Source: Rhyacophila brunnea (lineage: Eukaryota; Arthropoda; Insecta; Trichoptera; Rhyacophilidae). From it: a stretch of DNA of 64,000 nucleotides. The stretch spans positions 558,001-622,000 of the forward strand of contig JAGYXB010001749.1 in assembly GCA_022495005.1 (NCBI GenBank), written 5' to 3'. How positions within the stretch are numbered: the first letter of the stretch is position 1; each line of letters opens with the position of its first letter. Shown here piece by piece: positions 1 to 13,401 of the stretch. Under the pieces are notes generated by a model. It did not search any database. It worked only from the letters and a program-made list of their open reading frames with translations, and was not told the DNA's origin. Made by a program: the position numbers and the translations under genes.

Positions 1-1870
1 AACCAAAACAGCCTTATATAAAACTCTCTTATGCCCAGTGTTCTATTATGGATCATTAACAATAAGAAGATATTATATTAAGGCTATACGTCAGCTGAGG
101 CATGGTCTAAAAAGATCGTAACTATGTGACGCGCGAATTGAACTAAAAATGAATCGTGCCGCATGGAATATAACGTCTCTGTTCTGGCAGAACACACTAA
201 CTGAAGAATACTAGTTTTGAGTGATTTGACTTTGAAGTTGTTAAAATGTTTGAAATGGTCTAGCATGTGAGTTTATTAAATAATCGTAAAAAGGATGACT
301 TTAAAATAAAGACTGTTTCCAGACGGTAAAGTTTGAAATAAGGAACATTTTGGTAGAACTAACTCAATATGCCATTTTTTCGAATTAGTGTCTTCTGCCA
401 GAACAGTGACATTAATTTGTCATAAATATTCAACATTCCTCTATTTAGTGTTATGTTTATTGTTATATTAGTAACAATAATAATATATTCATTGACATCT
501 TTTTTTTCGAGTACAGGCATAACGTTTTTTAGTCATCTTTACACGATATAATAATATATTATTCTTACAATGCCATCACAAAAAATCGACATACTGCCAC
601 CTTGAATGCCGCTCGGCGATTGGCGACGACTGCGAATTTTCGTCCCACCTATTGTTGAAAATACTCACCCGCACGCGTATTATAATATTTTGATGTAACC
701 GATCTTATTCCAAAAAAATAATTAGCTAATTGAATTCTATATGATATTAGGAAATAGTAGGAATAAAATGTATATGATTACCTTTTTCAACAATTAAAAG
801 ATGCCGTTTGTTGTTATTTAGTGTAAACAGGCATTTCGAAAAATGCTGAAGATTTGATGATTAAAATAAAATTAAAAAAATATATAAGCAGTTATTCTTC
901 AACGAAAAAACGATTTTTTTCGGTTCATTACATGTCCAAACACGTGCGTTAACATTATCTTACTCTTAAAATAAAATTTGAAATATAATTTAATATAAAT
1001 AAAAAGGATTTCAAGTTATACACATTTATATTTTTATAAAAATCAATGTTTTTTAAAATAAATATAAAAAATATTAAAACGATGAATTAATTAGTCAAAA
1101 ATCTAAACGACAAAAAATCTAAAACTCAATAAACTAAATTTTAATAATAAATATGACCATAAAATATAATGTAATAATAAGATGTGACCATCCAACGAAT
1201 TCACATTTTATTACATTTTTTTACAGTTGTAATTTTATCTTTAAATTTAAAAAAAGAACAACAAATCTTTTTGATGTTTTCAGATACATATTTATTAATC
1301 AATACCGTTGAAATTGTAAATTATCAAAAAAAACTCAAATTGCAAGCTTCGTATCTTTCCGCTAGGCTCTCTGCTGGCATACCTCTCCCCCTTAAGGAGT
1401 TTTATTCTGATAGGTAGGTACGTATTTCATAACAGTCCGTACTCTTCAAGAAACTGTTTGATCGTTATTCGTTCCATAAAATTTGTTCTTTTGGCGATGT
1501 TTCTAAATTATCTCATAAAGGCAATTATTAAAGGCGAAAGAGAAACAACAACCTTTTAAACTTTTACGGAAAACCCATAAATAAAGAGCGCATAAATTTT
1601 ATATAATCGTCCAAAGTTATAATATCACAAAGACGCTTTGAATTTAAGTTTGTTTGTTTACAACTCTTCTGCAGATAAGCACACTTTTTATATTGCAAAA
1701 TTTTCAGGCGACGAAGGTTTATGTAATACTTACGAATAAAACGTCCTAAATAACGTGACACGTCGACGTGGTGATAAATTACGAAAGTGGCTTTTCAACG
1801 CAAAGTACTAATAATTCACAAGTTGTTGTATTTTATATCCCGTTTACACGTGAATGGATTAACTGGCGGC
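1..1870. other. AT-rich DNA without a recognised gene
   Basis: All open frames here are short and unsupported. The only recognisable piece is at about 905-960, where a T-rich run is followed by a word close to ACATGTTCAAACACGCGCG. The same word ends the dispersed repeat R seen near 23.7, 47.1 and 57.7 kb, so a fragment of that repeat is probably present. Confidence 0.5.
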
Positions 1871-2600
1871 TAGTGGCGAAGGGTGGAGGTAAGCCATTTT
1901 GATTCGACATAAATAGTACACAGTCCAGAACTCAAAATGGTAGATTTTACGAACCGGAGCGCAAAATAATTTTCATGTATGTTTTATAAAAAATGAGTGT
2001 TAGAGTTTTTGTTATAATATGGGCTATCTAGCTCAGATGGTCAAATTATTTTTTCCACGAGACAGTATGATAATTTTGGGGATTTCATGAACAGGAACGA
2101 CGCTCCGGTACACTCCGGTACACTCCGGTCCATTTCGAGCCATGGTGCACACTAAACTTTGTCAATCATACGTATTTGTTTTCATTGAACTAAGACTACA
2201 AATTGCAGATAGTGCAGGCTAGTTTTCAAATTTCGTAATAAAAAATAAATAATAGTCCAAAAATTTCGTCTATCTATAAAATATCTAAAATTTTGCCATT
2301 AAACCATTCTTACATCATTTTCGATATTTTATGGATAGAACATGCTTTTATATAATATAATGGTTTGGTTTAGGCAAGGCTTCATTAAGCCTTACGTTAG
2401 TTTTTTTTTAAATTCATTAATTAAATAAAAACTAACCAGCACAATCTGTAATATGTATTCTTAATGCAACGAAACCAATAAGTATCACTGAGAAAGTATG
2501 AACCATTTTTGTTGGATTGCCCATAGCATATCTAAACTATTATAGTTTGTTTAAGCAGTGTTTACATGATTTTAAAAAACTAACCAGCAACATTGTATCT
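1871..2600 (+). repeat. hAT-like non-autonomous repeat, copy 1
   Basis: The left edge reads TAGTGGCGAAGGGTGGAGG, close to the CAGTGGCG-type ends of hAT elements. The interior shares long blocks with the element at 5153-5762: the GTGCACACTAAACTTTGTCA block is at about 2145 here and 5200 there. A second block (CCCATAGCATA...ATTATAGTTTG, about 2520) occurs in the other copy in inverted orientation. A short tandem of CGGTACACTC units lies at about 2105-2130. The right boundary is not clear and no target duplication was found. There is no coding capacity. Confidence 0.4.
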
Positions 2601-5152
2601 ACTATAGCGACAAAATGCAAATGTAAACATGTATTATCGTGCATGTTGCTTGACTGCATGCAATGATAACCCTCTTCTATAGAGATGCAACTTACTAGTT
2701 ACTTTTTACATGTGGTGTCTATAATCTAATAAGTTTAGTGTAGGAATAAAGTGTTTATAACTTTCCATACAAAGCAGAATCCTGTTTCATTGTGTCAGTT
2801 TTAAAATTATTAAATTAGTTTAATCATAACCCTAATAATTATTTTTAATGGCTGCTTTCAACCGCTTATAAATATGAAAAATATGATGAATTAACCAATT
2901 TTATCAATATACCTACCTATATTATATGTATTATTATAACGCATTATAAACAACCCCAAAGGTTATAAAATTGAATTAAAAATACATACTTATTATAAAT
3001 TCATGATTAAAATTTATAATTATTCGAATACATCTTTGACATGTATAAATAATTTAATTTTAAATTTGAATATCGCCCTGGGTTAACAAACCGCAAGACA
3101 AGCTTTTCCAAAAATAGGTCTGATTTTGAGGTAATGTATTTCAATGAATATGGTATGCGTTCTAAAACATCAAATTATGTGCATATGTATATATGAACAT
3201 AGTATGTGTGTGTAGGGTATGCGTGAAACTTATATAAGTTAGGTGGTGAGAACATGAACTAATTGGTTTCAATATATTATTTTCCATAGTGTCATCTGAT
3301 AAACAAAACTCATAATATGTATATAAACTGCCTCCTGCTTTAGCAGTATTGATTTTTAGCGTAAACGTATTTTTAGTTTAGGATCCAAGAGGTCCAGGGC
3401 TAAAATCTCAAACGACCCCAAGATATATTATTTTCTAGTTTGACATTTTTCTTTCTATTATTTTTAGTGTGCCTAATTATTCATGTATTTATTCGAATTA
3501 AAATATTTCATTTCTGCTCTAAAAATGAAAATTAAATTGATAAAATAACACTCACGCGTGGTCGGAATAACATAATCGATAGCTCAATGACATGCCGCAT
3601 CAGAATCTTAAAGCAAACTGGTTGAGCCAAATATGGTGGCCGTCATCCTTTATTTCCTCACCTTCCTCACCTCCTTATTTATTATTGTCACGTGACCAGG
3701 CAATCAGCAATTACGGGCCATCAATCTACCGTGATTGAATAACATTGAGTTATCTCAAGACACCTAGTGCATAGTTTTTAACCATAGTTTATTGATTAAT
3801 TCAATTATATAACTGATTCAAAAGTTGTTCGTGGGTCACGGCTGGGTCAGCTTGATATAGTGTGACCGTCGTCCAAGCGATACTTCTGAATACCTGGCTT
3901 TCATCAGTCATACAACCTTTCATCAGCATTCATCAACCTCATATATCGTCTATCAATAGTGTACCGTCAAGTGCCACGCACCGGGTAACCCAACAAACAA
4001 TACCGCGCGAGTGATAGTGTAACCAGACCACGGAGCCATCATCAACATCATAAAAGGTCGGTGTCTCTGGCATCCTTAACCCCCCTCCCCCCCCCTAGAA
4101 CCGGAATCAACCAGCATCACCTTCAAATTACAATCCACTGCAAAAAGCGCCACCTCAAACAATATTAATGCCAGTTTTAAAATTAATTTGAGTGGCAGCT
4201 AAAACAATATTGGCATAATTTCACCTGAAAGAGCAAAGTATTTTTTCGTAGGTACATAAATCTTTTCAGATTAATGAAAGTTTACTTTACGGCATCTCTA
4301 TCAAACGAAGCAACAAAACAAAATATGTTTGTATTGTTTTTAGAATTAAGAAAAGAAATCTGTTATACGGAAAAAAATCATACCTACGATATTATCATCG
4401 CATATATTGTTTTATTTTAAGATTTAATGGGCATTTCAAGATTAGTAGCCGTCGATACAGTTTTGGTAACACCATTTTTGGCTACAGTATTTTCTACGAT
4501 ATATTGTTTTTGTACAGTATTTAACCTTCAACCATTTGATTGGTGTTTACACGGAGAGACCTAAGATATCACAATATATCATATGAGCTAGAGAATTTTA
4601 GACTCATTTTTATTCTATGTCGATGAAGCGTAAACTGTTTTCGTTGATCTAACTCAGACATGTCTAACTTCAAGTAGGCTATGATCTACTATCCAGTATC
4701 AACACTATCAGTGATCAACCAAACTAAACGAAGTTGCGACCTATCGCTATTCATTGTTAATAATAAGTAATAACTACGGATTCCTATGGAAAAAATCATT
4801 TTATTCAAAATAAAGAGGTAAAATTTATTTTCGTTTTATTTAAAATGGCCTCTAATTATTATATTTTTTTCTTTATCTTGCTTTCGTTGCACACAAGGCT
4901 TGTAAAATACGGCAAATATTTTTATTTTTGATTTTCAGTGTATTGTATTATATTATGTGCCTACCTTCGTCAATTGATTTGGTTTTAATGGTTGTTTGTG
5001 TTACAGATGTTTTCAATTTTTATTTTGGTTTGAATTAAATGTTATGGCTGCGATCTATAATAATGTTTCATATCGCAAATTTATTATAAAAAAAACCATT
5101 GTCCCGTTTCTGTTATCTGATAAGGCCATCTATAGTCCTTATCCAATGGGTG
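2601..5152. other. No recognised gene
   Basis: This is AT-rich sequence with only short unsupported open frames. A more GC-balanced stretch at 3830-4100, ending in a C-run, could be an old solo LTR or exon but nothing confirms either. At about 4656 the word ATGTCTAACTTCAAGTAGGC also occurs near 14,649. It resembles a hAT terminus, but no partner end was found. Confidence 0.4.
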
Positions 5153-5762
5153 CAATGGCGAGGGGTGGAGGTAGGCTAAGATTCGAAATAAATAGTGCAC
5201 ACTAAACTTTGTCAGTCATACTTATTTGTTTTCATTGAACTAAGAATACAATTTTGCAGATTGTGATAGTTTTTAAAATTCAATTAAACCCGGCCTTACC
5301 AAACCATAATAGTTTAGTTATGCTATGGGCGATCCGACAAAAATAGTGCACACTTTTTCAGGCATAAGTATTTATTTGTTTTCGTTGAATTAAAGCTACA
5401 TATTACAGATGGCGATGGTTAGTTTTTTTTAATTCGTTAAGCCCTGCCTATACCAAACTATAACCGATACAAAATATTCTCGTAAATATAAAAATATAAA
5501 AATATATATACTTTTATAAAAATAAAAAATATAAAAATATACAATATAAAATATCTAAAAACATTTAAGGGCATAATTGTAGATATTTTATAAATAGATA
5601 AATTAATATTTTTTGACTATTATTTACCTAATTGGATTAGGCAAGGTTTGATTGAAAACTAACCAACACTTTCTACACCTACACAAATATATTTGACTGA
5701 CGAAGTTTAGTGTGCAGTATTTATGTCGGATTTGAATAGCCTACATCTACTCTTCGCCACTG
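5153..5762 (+). mobile_element. hAT-like non-autonomous element, copy 2
   Basis: The left end CAATGGCGAGGGGTGGAGG and the reverse complement of the right end (CAGTGGCGAAGAGTAGATG) form imperfect inverted repeats. These extend through GTAGGCT and on to the TTTGTCAGTCA region. The length is about 610 bp with no open frame of note. The 8 bp on each side do not clearly match, so the target duplication has decayed or the edges are a few bases off. Assignment to hAT rests on the CAGTGGCG-like terminus. Confidence 0.45.
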
Positions 5763-8264
5763 GACAGGCGTGCATAACATATTGAACAATGTAAGTATTG
5801 TTATCATCATAATAATACATCTGTAAGACGTGTACACCAAATTATGGTAAATTTCACCACCGATCCTGTTATAAAAATTATAGATAATAAAGTTACTAAT
5901 TCATCTATTTGAAAAACAGAATTAACTTAGAGTCTGTATTCTGTAAGCTGGCGTTCACGTCACGTCGTTCGCGGACGGAGAGCATTGTGCCATCGAGTTC
6001 GACTGATGCAAGTTTTCAATGGGAGGGAACGAGAGGGAATGCAGTGCTGAATGCTGAAGCGAGGGGAAACCGCACGCCAGCTTATATAAGACAGACACTG
6101 GTGTAGCAGATTCATTGATTCCATTTCGAAGTTGTGATCGTAATCAGAAAAGGTAAATCTCGAAACCCGAAAAGTTAATTTTCCGAAATTATAAATGAGA
6201 TTTCTATGAATTCTAAATTAATGGGCCTGCCGACCGAAACTGTAAATTTAATAAATTGCCGGTAAAAATAATATTGGTATGAGAAAAGCTCTAAAAAAGC
6301 TTTCGATTTTGATTCTGAAGAGAATTTCTTAAATTTCTCGGTTAAGATTGAAAAAATGTTTTCGAGTAAACTCGAAATGAAAAAAAGTCAAATCACAAGC
6401 TCTAATCCTACTTAACACACCAATAATAAAAAATTCGACAACTACATTGATTTAAATCAGTGCTGTAAATTCAAATTTGCAATATACAAACAGAAATTCT
6501 TTCTGTTTTATACTTATTTATATATTATATACTTAAGGTAGACATTAGGTAATAGTAAACTGACAGTGATGGGTAAAGGTACTTAGAGGCCCGAGGCAGT
6601 GACTAATTTTGAGGCTCTACCCACGTTAAAAAAAATTAAAACCGTAAATCCCAACGACCAAGGTACTTACCAAATATATAAATATATCTCTTTGATAACA
6701 CATAATAATTTACTTATATTTGTACAAGTGGGTGCGTATCTGTTTGTATTTTTTCGTTCTTTTGATTCGTCCTTTTTTATTATTAAACTACGAAGTCTTA
6801 ATTGAGTCCTATTTAGCTTTACGTTTAAACATACACTGTTAATACATATTATTACAATAATTATTACTCATACAGTTATTACAAGAAAAATTACAGGAGA
6901 GAAAAAAAACAAAAACAATTTACACTTGTAGGCCACACTCACTCAGAAACACTTGGAATTCGTCCTTTTGATCTTATAGTTGATGCATGTATTGTAGTGT
7001 GCTTTGAGTAATATTTTATAGAAGAGATAGTGAGAAATGCGCACAATTTTAAGATTTCGGAATAATACCGGTTTGAACTGTTTCAAGGCCCGTTTTAAAT
7101 CTTATGAAGAATCTATTCCGTCAAATAAAATCGCCACTGTAAAACTGACGTTTCATTTTTAATGATTAAACTCATTTGTGTAATATATTTATCAGAGAAT
7201 ATATGTTTTATTATTTTCACAACAGTTCTACACAACAAGCTGCTCACGAATAATTGCATTCGGCCATTCATAACAATTTTTTTTTTTTAGAAAAAATAAC
7301 TTATTTCATCACTATCAAAGACACAAACACAAAATAAAGACTTAAGTTCCAATGAAGACTTCGTAAACGAAAAAAATCTCCTTTAAGTCTTTATCTTTAT
7401 CGGCTCAGCTATTTTAAGATTCCACGATTATTTAGCAAGATATCGAAGCCGTTAACTGGTGAAAACTTTTTCGGAATCTTAAAAACGTTATTGTGTGAAG
7501 AAGTCTCAGACAGAAATTTTCAACCGGATTATAGTGCGATGTCGTGTCACGGATCAATATCAATATTTTCAGGAATATCATCTCCCAAAAGAGAATAAAT
7601 TTATCATTATCCGTATCATTTTTACTCTAAATGGCCCACGAACAAATTAGTCATTTCGATAAAAAGCTTCTGCAATACTGATATATAATATGCTGACATC
7701 ATCTACGAAAAAAACATTTCTTTAAGCTCTTTAAATAAAATTGTGGATGAAAAACGTGGTATGTGCGATTCTCATTAATATCACTTTACATTTTAATTAG
7801 CTTGTTATTTTCTATCAAAGAAAGGTGTGACATTGTGTAATAGAACATTTAAACAAATAATATTTTTTTGATTGCCAATTTATAAAACTAAACACTAATC
7901 GCCTTTGGCATTCACGTAAGTATTAACAGTACTATAATAAAATACTGATAATTAAAATAATATATTTGAATTTGAATCTGATTACAATGATTACAAAATA
8001 ATTAATTTATCTAAATCAAATGTTAAAATATGTAACTTAAGAAGCCAGACGAATCCATTGGCGTGTAATGATTTTTATGACAAGTTAGTTTTTATGATAT
8101 TTCAAAATCAGTACTTAGCTATTTGCAAAATGCATACAGTATCTACCCACTCACTTACAAAATTCTTATTATTTCCAAGTCTCGCGTTAAACATGTTCAA
8201 GATTTTTCCTTGTAGTGATATTTATTTAAGAAAACAAAAGATTTTGGATATAGCAAATTAAAAT
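5763..8264. other. No recognised gene
   Basis: This is AT-rich DNA with no open frame showing a family signature. A mildly GC-rich spot at 5920-6110 has an open frame of 65 codons, but its sequence is not recognised and nothing beside it supports a gene. Confidence 0.4.
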
Positions 8265-8576
8265 TGAGGATGTTCACAATATGAAATTTACATTATAACA
8301 AATATTACCCTCACAAGAGATAAGAAGAAAAAATAAAAATATATAAACAATTGTAAACAGTAAAATAAAGATTCAAAAATAAAAGTCGCAGCACATCACT
8401 GGAAATGATGATGTCTTTAGAGAGCGCATTGCACCCCTCGCTAATGGTGCCTGATAGGCTTGACTCGAGGAAACAGTTCTTACACAGAATAGGTCATGGC
8501 TGCGACCTTGTAGGCGCATATAAATTAATAAATATAAATACGATGTTCTAACATTGACGCCTCTCGTATCCGACAT
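8265..8576 (-). mobile_element. LINE 3' end fragment (ORF2 C-terminus plus 3' UTR)
   Basis: Read on the minus strand, 8576-8373 encodes a decayed ORF2 C-terminus. VSSSQAYQAPLARG is followed, after a frame change, by NALSKDIIISSDVLRLLF. The matching part of the copy at 32,045-32,430 reads VSSCQAHQTPIARAV...NALPRDVDIF. The following non-coding tail (TTCATATTGTGAACATCCT) matches the 3' UTR of the longer LINE ending at 36,618. It is a 5'-truncated, inactive copy. Confidence 0.55.
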
Positions 8577-9056
8577 TCATTATTTTGACAGGGAGGAGAT
8601 AAACTGTCATACAAAAACTATTAAATAAAAATAAATAAAAACAAAAATACGCTTAGTGCAAAAATAATTTAGTTTATTTTTAAGGTAGCTGGTAACTGTA
8701 TTTTTGTTTTTTTATAATTTGATTACTTACCTCTTTTTTATAACATTTTAATTCCCCTTATCGAAAATATTGAATATCAGATACGAGGTTTTTGTAAAAT
8801 ATGCAATTTTGGATAACTACGAAAATATGTATAAGTATAATCTAAATTTATAATTATTCAGCAAGAACTTTTTCCGCAGTTCTAACGACGACTGAACTAC
8901 GTTATATTATCATAGTACTGGACTGAATGCAAAATCTGGGCCAAATAGTGATCTTCACAATATATCCATTTTGATTTGTGTTTTAATGACTGCAGCGATC
9001 AACATAAAAAAATAATAATCGGGTGCTCCATACTATATTTACCAGCATATTGCTAA
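8577..9056. other. No recognised gene
   Basis: AT-rich sequence with no feature I can support. Confidence 0.4.
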
Positions 9057-9344
9057 CAGCGACGACCTGTGGGGGTAGGCAGGTCACTCGTTGCTTCGGG
9101 GTGGCAAATTCTAAAAGTCGCAAATTAAGAACGGTGTAATTTGGTAGAAAGGCAAGATTTTTTTCAGCTGCTCGTTATACGAATATATCGATTATACCTA
9201 TAGCTATCACTTATATCGAATATACCTATAGGTCAGACTTTTACTGCATATCTACATATATTAAAAAAAGAGAGAAAAAAATTGGGTTCAGCTATTGGAG
9301 ACTGTTATTGGAGACAAAGCAAGGCACTCCTAGGGACGTCACTG
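9057..9344 (+). mobile_element. hAT-like MITE, diverged copy
   Basis: The left end CAGCGACGACCTGTGGGGG, followed by TAGGCAGGTCACTCGTTGC, aligns with the left end of the well-defined MITE at 12,272-12,568. The right end is GGGACGTCACTG. The length of 288 bp is close to the 297 bp of that copy. The flanking 8 bp do not match, so the target duplication is lost or the insertion is old. Confidence 0.55.
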
Positions 9345-11224
9345 AGATTTCCATGTCCAATACTCGAGACTGGCTCTGCGGGGGAGACGTTATACATACT
9401 AGCATTATCCATTCTTCGAGACTTGAGACTTTTTTCACATCTCATACAAACAGTTGCTTCTTCGTGCAGTTAGGGGTGCAGTTGTTGCCATACAGCATGT
9501 GGATCAAACTCTTGGGTCCCACGTATTTTTTCAACTCTTTCTGCAAAAAGTTAATTTCAGTCTAGAATCCAAGTCGTGAAATTTTATGTTTGTTTTTATG
9601 TCTTTCTACTAAAGAAATCCTTTCATAATCTGCCTCTCCCGCATTGCTATACCTGCCAAATTCCTTCAGTGTCCGTCTAACATGAAATTTTCCACCCAGA
9701 ATTTCGTCGGCGGTTTTTAAAATAACCCGGCTTAGAGGCCGGGGTAATATTACTAGATGTTCAAGGCCGTGTGAAAACTGTATGAATAACCACTGGAATG
9801 CCAAAAAGCCTCTTCTGGATTGAAGATTGTCCGAAAGATGGATACCTGACACGTCATGCATTGATATCAAATGCGTTAAACAAAGTTTTAAATATTAATT
9901 TTCATTATTTCACTAATTTTTGGCATGAAAATATATTTTTTAAACTACGTTTCAGCTAAGAAGTTGATATTATATCAAAACCATTGATCTTGTAAGCAAC
10001 ACTAAACAATTTTTCAACTGTTGGCACATGTGCACAGAACAGATGAATAATAGAGAAATACGAACTCCAGTCGCCATATATCAAGATTTTGACGGAAGTT
10101 TTAGCTTATCACTTAATAAGGGGCAAGCCATTGAACGGAATAAATACAAAGCCCTCTGGATATCCTCAAATATTATCAATATTCAATACGCGTAGTGCTT
10201 ACGGGATAAACTTTAATGCGTATTATGATACAAACTAAATATTTTCAATTTATCTCATATTTATTCACACTCGAGAATCATATCTTCTTACATTTTTGTA
10301 TTCGATTAGTATTTTTTTACATTCATTTTACACAAATCATGTTGATTCACATAATTTTCACCAAATATCGTTTTACTATTTCATAACAGTCTTTGAACCA
10401 TTTTTTAGTATACGGAAAACCACCTGTAAAATTTAAAGCGATGAATAAATGCTTATCGAAATGTTTTCCAAAAAAATGTGACCTGTATTTTATTATTTTT
10501 AACATTGTTTTACCTATTTTATCGACTGAAAGTAAGTAGATATTTCATTGGTCGTTATTCCAATTCATAAATAATTTTGTTGCCCATACAATATAATATA
10601 CTAACCATAAATTATGCTGTTCCAAATCGATAATATGTCAGACTCCTCTTAGCCATATTATTATTTAATGTCAACGAAAAATCTTGTCTATTTCATTCGG
10701 GTATTTTTGATAGATAATAATATATTCCCTACCATATTTTCCTAAATCATTCTAGTTTTCCGATGAAATTTATATTTATAGAAAACTGGGAATAATATAT
10801 ACTTAATGGATATAATCAATATTATCATTGATATTGTTTCACGTCAAAGATATCTATTTACGTACGTTTATTATTTTGAAAAATAGTTCATTATTCATTC
10901 TTGACTAAGCTCTTTGCCGTAGACTAGAGATGTGTAGATTGATCCTTTTGGAAGGCTACATTAAGTGAGCCTTATAAGTATAAGTACCTTATAAGGCCAC
11001 AATATATTAAATTAAATTAAATAAATTTGAAATGAATATTATTTTGTAAAAATCTATTCAAACTTTTTCAACAAAAATACCAAAACAAATTACCTCATTT
11101 AAAACGCGTGCTCTATGCTTTGAAACGCATTTATTTTAGTATGGAATCAATAATTACACAGATATTAATTTATCTAAAAACAAATAGAAAGTTATTTGTG
11201 TTTTAGCGTAGGAACTTACATACC
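9345..11224. other. No recognised gene; one unrecognised minus-strand open frame
   Basis: A minus-strand open frame at 9562-9870 (102 codons) has fairly balanced composition and a basic C-terminus (ERHKNKHKISRLGF). I do not recognise it, and it has no neighbours or motifs that support expression. It could be a pseudogene exon or transposon debris. The rest is AT-rich and featureless. Confidence 0.3.
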
Positions 11225-11559
11225 TCGATTTTCATCTTACCTCTCGGGTTCAGAAGTACCCGGCTTCGCACAGGGTTGCTTCGTGGATACATTTATCTTA
11301 GATATTTAAAAAATAACAATAAGTTATTATCTTTTTAATATTAAAATATATGTGTAATAAAATATGGCAATATGAAAGTAATTCTAATAGGAGTAAAACA
11401 AAAGAACACCAAATTAAAATCGAATCTAAAATATGCAAACGTTATTAATAATATTAATATGTAGAAAAAAATCAAAATTGGATGGAACAAACAAATAGCA
11501 AACTTTGTATTTTGTACAATACTGATTTAGAAACCTTCGCAGGTGTGCGCACAACAACT

Positions 11560-13150
11560 GACAAAAGTTTAATCGCAATCGGATGAATGGTATAGGAACT
11601 CATACGAATAAAAAAAGATAAAATGAAGATGATTTTTTAATTCAGAAATCTTCGCGGGGGTGCGCTTGTCAACTCACTAAAGTTTTATTGCGATCGGATG
11701 AATGGTATAGGAACGCATACGAATAGAAGAAGAAGATGGTTATACTAATTCGGAAACCTTTGCGGGCATGCGCACAACAACTGGTCAAAATTTCATCACA
11801 ATCGGATGAATGGTATAAGAACGCATACGAATAAAAAAAATAGAATGGAAGAAAAAGAAGAAGAATATGATTGTATCAATTCAAAAACCATTGCGGGCGT
11901 GAGGACAATACTTGATCAAAATTTCATTGCAATTGGATGAATGGTATAGGGACGCATACGAATAGAAGAAGAAGAAGATGGTTGTACTAATTCAGAAACA
12001 TTCGCGGGTGTAGGCACAACCACTGACAAAAATTCCATTGTAATCGGATGAATGGTATAGGAACCATAAAAATAAAAGAAGATAGAATGAAAAAGAAGAA
12101 GATAATTGTACTAATTCAGAAACCTTTGCGGGTGTTACCACAACAACTGACGAAAGTTTCATCGCAATCGGATGAATGGTATAGGAACCATACGAATAAA
12201 AGAAGATATAATGAAGAAAAAGAAAAGGAAGATGGTTGTACTATTTCAGAAATCTTTTCGGGTGTTACTACCAGTGACGTCCCGTGAGGGTAGGCAGATT
12301 GAGCGTTGCTTAGGGGCAGCAGTTACTCGAAGGGCGGCAAATCGAGGAAAATCATTAGGTGTAATATACAGAAATAGCTATCTAAACTCAATAATATCGA
12401 AAATATCTTTCCATTAAAAAAATCAGCTCACTGGTTGGAAACAAAATGTATTAATTAACATAAAAGGTTTAACAGTTTCGACGTCCATGGTGATACAAAA
12501 TACTGTATGAAAATGGGGCGACATTTTGGCGCTGCCCAGGGGCGGCATTTTGTCTAAGGACGTCACTGGTTACTACACCAACTGACGAAGGTTTTATCGC
12601 AATCGGATGAACGGTATAGGAACCATACGAATAAAAGAAGTTATAATGAAGAAGATGATGATGGTTTTTCTAATTCAGAAACCTTCCCGGGTGTGCGCAC
12701 AACAAATAACGAAAGTTTCGTCGCAATCGGATGAATGGTATAGGAACCATACGAATAAAAGAAGATATAATGAAAAAGAAGAAGAAGAGGAAGATGGTTT
12801 TTCTAATTTAAAAACCTTTGCGGGTATGCGTACAATAACTGACGAAAGTTTTGTCGCAATCGGATGAATGGTATAGGAACCATACGAATAAAAGAAAATA
12901 GAATGAAGAAGAAGAAGATGATGATGATTTTTCTAATTAAGAAACCTTCGCGGGTGTGCATACAACCACTTACCAAAATTTCATCGCAATCGGATGAATG
13001 GTATAGGAACGCATACGGGACAGACAGACAGACAAACAGACATACAGACATTCATTTTTATATATAATATACTCTTTGCAAAATTGCAAGCAATAAGTTG
13101 ACAAAGTTTTATCGCACTCGGATGAACGGTATGGCAGCGCATAAAACACG
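11560..13150. repeat. Minisatellite, about 11 units of 106-133 bp
   Basis: Each unit contains CGGATGAATGGTATAGGAAC, then a purine-rich GAA tract of variable length, then GAAACCTTCGCGGGTGTGC and ACAACAACTGACGAAAGTTT. Unit cores lie at about 11,575, 11,693, 11,799, 11,930, 12,041, 12,165, 12,600, 12,724, 12,857, 12,990 and 13,116. A MITE interrupts the array at 12,272-12,568. Several open frames of 60-86 codons here are simply translations of the repeat. Confidence 0.8.
12272..12568 (+). mobile_element. hAT-type MITE with 8-bp target duplication
   Basis: The 297-bp element has terminal inverted repeats CAGTGACGTCC / GGACGTCACTG. It is flanked by a perfect 8-bp direct repeat GTTACTAC (12,264-12,271 and 12,569-12,576). 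It sits inside a minisatellite unit, and removing it with one target copy restores the unit. An 8-bp duplication and a CAGTG end are diagnostic of the hAT superfamily. It has no coding capacity. Confidence 0.88.
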
Positions 13151-13401
13151 AACAAACAAACAAACAAATATTGTTTTTTATATTATAGATAGATTATTGG
13201 ATTGTATATACTACTATTTTTTATGAAATCTACCTACTAGTGCTTTTTTAGAAAACCCTATTTTACATGTCTGGCTTTAAAACGTAATGAATATTAAAAA
13301 AACCTGTAATCCAAGAAAATGGTCAAGAAAAATGTATCATTTTCATTATAATGCCATAATAAAAGTCCCCATAACAGCAGTTCCAATGGTAAAAATACAC
13401 G

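Larger units (their letters stand above)
11225..13193 (-). mobile_element. Helitron-like non-autonomous element carrying a minisatellite
   Basis: On the minus strand the element starts near 13,193 with TCTATCTATAATATAAAAAA after an A, followed by a TTTG-rich stretch (GTTTGTTTGTTTGTT). It ends near 11,230-11,290 with AACCCTGTGCGAAGCCGGGT. The related copy at 47.2-49.3 kb ends in the same region with GAAGCCGTGTACTTC, a small hairpin, then CTAG before a T. That is the Helitron 3' hallmark. This copy lacks a clean CTAG. The body is the tandem array described separately. There is no coding capacity. Confidence 0.5.

Noticed and set aside
9562..9870. Possible host exon on the minus strand
   Set aside because: It has no recognised motif, no splice context and no neighbours; left as unassigned.
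12048..13163. Several overlapping open frames of 60-86 codons on both strands
   Set aside because: They are translations of the minisatellite units and share the same repeated peptide; no gene is implied.
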